In this document: positions 61,756 through 64,000 of the stretch, piece by piece
Layout: every line of letters begins with the position of its first letter
Numbering within the stretch: position 1 is the first letter of the stretch
NCBI GenBank assembly: GCA_947165025.1
Contig: CAMUYQ010000010.1
Coordinates: 20,038-84,037 of the forward strand
Source of the DNA: an uncultured Lachnospiraceae bacterium
GTDB taxonomy: Bacteria; Bacillota; Clostridia; Lachnospirales; Lachnospiraceae
DNA: 64,000 bases
Direction of reading: 5' to 3'
The notes under the pieces: generated by a model
What the model was told of the DNA's origin: nothing
Database searches by the model: none
The model's input: only the letters and a program-made list of their open reading frames with translations
Position numbers and translations under genes: made by a program

Positions 61756-61784
61756 AATGCTCTTCGCTCCTTGATCGGTATTGT

Positions 61785-62480
61785 CTATACAGTTACACGC
61801 GTTCCGTTAAAGTTACCCTTTACGGTATTGACTATGCTGTTCTTCTCATTAAGGGAAAATACATACATAGGCATATGGTTTTCCATCGCAAGTATTGAAG
61901 CGGTAAGATCAACTACCTGTAATTTCCTGGCCACAACCTCTTCGATGGATATCTCGTCAAAGCGCTTTGCATCCGGATTCTTCGCAGGATCCGAATCGTA
62001 AACGCCATCGATCGCTTTTGCAAGAAGTATCGCCTCTGCCTCTACCTCGACTGCGCGGAGAACAACGCCCGTATCCGTTGAGAAATACGGATGTCCGGTT
62101 CCGCCCGCAAAGAAAACGACCATTCCCTTTTCGAAATACTTGTTGGCGCGGTCCTTTGAAAACAGCTTGGTAAAGCTGCCTATTTCAAACGGCGTCAGGA
62201 TGTTGGTCATCATCCCTTCCGAACGGAATATCTCCGAAACGTAAATACAGTTCATGACGGTCGCGAGCATACCGATCTGATCAGCTTTTGTTCGGTCGAT
62301 CCGCTCGCTGCTGCGGCCTCTCCAGAAGTTACCGCCGCCTATGACTATGCCGACCTGTGTTCCGGCATCAACAAGTTCTTTGACCTGAAGTGCGACCATA
62401 CGGACGGTATCTTCGTCAAATCCGGTCTTTTTATCTCCGGCAAGTGCTTCACCGGACAGCTTAAGCAATACTCTCTTCAT
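61785..62480 (-). CDS. pyrH: UMP kinase
   Basis: Phosphorylates UMP to UDP, amino acid kinase fold, 231 residues. Family motifs MKRVLLKLSGEAL, IVIGGGNFWRGR, FFAGGTGHPYFSTDTG and AIDGVYDSDPAKNPDAKRF. The usual upstream partners rpsB and tsf are absent; a bactofilin gene takes their place. Confidence 0.98.
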   Translation of the reverse strand: MKRVLLKLSGEALAGDKKTGFDEDTVRMVALQVKELVDAGTQVGIVIGGGNFWRGRSSERIDRTKADQIGMLATVMNCIYVSEIFRSEGMMTNILTPFEIGSFTKLFSKDRANKYFEKGMVVFFAGGTGHPYFSTDTGVVLRAVEVEAEAILLAKAIDGVYDSDPAKNPDAKRFDEISIEEVVARKLQVVDLTASILAMENHMPMYVFSLNEKNSIVNTVKGNFNGTRVTV

Positions 62481-62483
62481 ATA

Positions 62484-63494
62484 TCAGCCTTCCGTGAAGA
62501 AGCTTGAAGGACTTACCTCCGCATAGCACTGTGAGCACAGTCCCTCGATAGCTGCACCGTTGTTGATCTGGATTGACTTGCTCTTGATGTTGCCCATGAT
62601 GATCGATGTGGAATCGAGAACAACGGGACCCTTGACATCAATGTCACCCTTAACGGCACCTGCAAGAACAGCGCTTGTTGCGCTCATGTTGCCCTTGATA
62701 ACGGAGCTCTGACCTACCTTGATCGATCCGTTTGAAACAACTTCACCGATGATCCTCGCGCCATCAGCAAAGATCTCTTCAGCCTTTGAATCGCCTTCGA
62801 TATTACCTGTGATGTTAAGCTTGCCTGCAACGGTAACGTTACCTTTTACGGTACCCATGATATCGAGTGATCCGTTTGTAACTATGTCACCTGTTATAGT
62901 CATTCCGTTGGGGATGACACCTGTCTCGTTTGCACCTTCAGCGATCGTATTGATCGGAGCGGGAGCTTCTGCTGTCTGTGAGAAAATTGGTTCTGTTACC
63001 TGATTGGGCACTTCGTTCTTCACCTCTTCCTGTGCAAATATGGGTTCTGTTACTGTTGTTGCGCTCTCAGCGGGAGCGGGTTCGGGAGCAAATACAGGCT
63101 CAACAACCTTTACCGGCTCTTCTGCCTTGGGAGGCTCGGGCGCAGATACAGGCTCTGAAGCAGGCTTGATCTCCTCGGTATATACAGGGATCTCAACGGG
63201 TGTTGTCTCAACTGCTGCGGGAGCAGGTGCGGGTTCGGGCTCGATCACCGGAACCGGTTCGGGTGCTACAGGCTCACTCTGAGCTGCCGCCTCAAACATA
63301 GGCTCTGCAGCTGCGGGTGCATCCGCCTCGTCAAGTCCCTTGATAAGCTCGGCGAGATCATCCTGACCGATCGGAGCCGAAGGCTCGGAAATGGTATCAA
63401 CCATCTGGGGAGCTTCAGTCGCTGCGCCTTCTTCAGGCATCAGTTCATTTACCGCCTGTGACAGATCATCCTTAAAATCCTTGAAAAAACTCAT
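62484..63494 (-). CDS. Bactofilin with long disordered N-terminal region
   Basis: A 336-residue protein, about twice the usual bactofilin length. Residues 1-205 are low-complexity, rich in P, E, A and V (for example APAAAEPMFEAAAQ). Residues 215-315 form the bactofilin beta-helix (GMTITGDIVTNGSLDIMGTV, GNITGDSKAEE-like turns). It ends with a CSQC motif. GGAGG before the ATG at 63494 supports this start. It is the second bactofilin in the window and lies beside a deacetylase. Confidence 0.88.
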   Translation of the reverse strand: MSFFKDFKDDLSQAVNELMPEEGAATEAPQMVDTISEPSAPIGQDDLAELIKGLDEADAPAAAEPMFEAAAQSEPVAPEPVPVIEPEPAPAPAAVETTPVEIPVYTEEIKPASEPVSAPEPPKAEEPVKVVEPVFAPEPAPAESATTVTEPIFAQEEVKNEVPNQVTEPIFSQTAEAPAPINTIAEGANETGVIPNGMTITGDIVTNGSLDIMGTVKGNVTVAGKLNITGNIEGDSKAEEIFADGARIIGEVVSNGSIKVGQSSVIKGNMSATSAVLAGAVKGDIDVKGPVVLDSTSIIMGNIKSKSIQINNGAAIEGLCSQCYAEVSPSSFFTEG

Positions 63495-63508
63495 TTTACT
63501 TCCTCCAT

Positions 63509-64000
63509 TCACTTTGAATTGATATAGTGCTGTATCGTCATTGTATTATCATCAATGGGCTCGATCGGGATACCGGCCGCCTGGATAGATTCGATTATCG
63601 TCGGCAGCGCTTCCACCGTACTCGTCTTGTTGGACAGATCATGGAAGAGTATCATGGCCTCTTCATACTCGTTGAGATCGCAAAGCGAGTTCTCAATGAT
63701 CTTATCTGCCGGAAGCATAGGATTGGTGGCATCTCCCGCAACAACATTCCAGTCAAAGTATTTGATCCCTCTCTCATCAAGAACCTTGATGAACTCTTTC
63801 ATGGGGATCCTTGAAACACTGTTGCTGGAGCCGCCCGGAAAACGGTAATAAACGGGCTTGATGCCCGTAACCTTGTATAAGAGGCCGGATATTTCGTCCA
63901 GATCCTTTTTGAATGCATCCACTGACGAATATATCTCATTGTACTTGTGAGTATACGAGTGCATGCACAGCACGTGACCTTCATCGACTATCCGTTTATA
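63509..64000 (-). CDS. Polysaccharide deacetylase (NodB family), 5' end outside window
   Basis: The C-terminal 163 residues of a carbohydrate esterase family 4 enzyme. Visible motifs are the metal-binding HSYTHK, the arginine motif YYRFPGGSSN and the late LFHD. The first aspartate motif and any signal peptide lie beyond the window edge. The expected substrate is N-acetylated wall glycan, probably peptidoglycan. Confidence 0.9.
   Translation of the reverse strand, partial: YKRIVDEGHVLCMHSYTHKYNEIYSSVDAFKKDLDEISGLLYKVTGIKPVYYRFPGGSSNSVSRIPMKEFIKVLDERGIKYFDWNVVAGDATNPMLPADKIIENSLCDLNEYEEAMILFHDLSNKTSTVEALPTIIESIQAAGIPIEPIDDNTMTIQHYINSK

Overview
The window looks like a chromosomal segment from a Gram-positive anaerobe of the class Clostridia, most likely the family Lachnospiraceae (a Butyrivibrio/Roseburia-like relative). 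This is inferred from gene content: a PolC-type replicative polymerase, type IV pili in a Gram-positive setting, TypA, a bacterial GlnRS, a eukaryotic-type HisA, a CIRCE operator, bactofilins, and the pyrH-frr-uppS-cdsA-dxr-rseP block. I see no phage, IS element, CRISPR array, rRNA or tRNA. Every gene except one small cold-shock gene is on the minus strand, so transcription runs from high to low coordinates. There is no gene-free stretch longer than 300 bases.

Layout from the left: (1) 1-5500, a type IV pilus cluster (prepilin peptidase cut by the window edge, major pilin, PilC, PilT, PilB). (2) 5553-12525, a GH25 lysozyme, a sensorless hybrid histidine kinase with two double-receiver proteins, a bactofilin, a degenerate LytM-like membrane protein and a PTS-IIC-like permease. 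(3) 12652-12849, plus-strand cspA-like gene. (4) 12971-17414, an operon joining an MshEN/CheX-like protein, dapA, dapB, eukaryotic-type hisA and an HD-GYP response regulator. (5) 17489-31970, housekeeping genes (typA, mgtE, yigZ, PBP1A, htpG under CIRCE, a PrsA-like lipoprotein, DUF2225, glnS). (6) 31986-42157, an unrecognised 456-residue protein, a PurF homologue without its catalytic cysteine, a GT-C membrane protein, a TPR protein, a 49-residue protein, FapA and valS. (7) 42261-45747, a GGDEF cyclase, a PHP phosphoesterase and a cytoplasmic GH26-like protein, tightly coupled. (8) 45940-51633, polC and ispG. (9) 51731-57199, a membrane Ser/Thr kinase with two coupled Ig-like surface proteins. 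(10) 57416-64000, envelope and isoprenoid genes, pyrH, frr, a second bactofilin and a truncated polysaccharide deacetylase.

Two themes connect the regions. Cyclic-di-GMP and phospho-signalling genes surround the pili: both PilB and the CheX-like protein carry motifs resembling the c-di-GMP-binding MshEN domain, and one GGDEF and one HD-GYP enzyme are present. Envelope construction is the second theme (PBP1A, lysozyme, bactofilins, UppS, CdsA, RseP, deacetylase).

The most unusual signal is a dispersed, structured repeat family in five intergenic spacers (19350, 21451, 25444, 34896, 45767), with a possible minimal relative in the htpG leader. Full copies share a core of about 100 bases, while the terminal arms differ from copy to copy but remain complementary within each copy. 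The internal stems also change in compensating fashion. This points to a selected secondary structure, in RNA or as a cruciform, that I cannot match to a known family.
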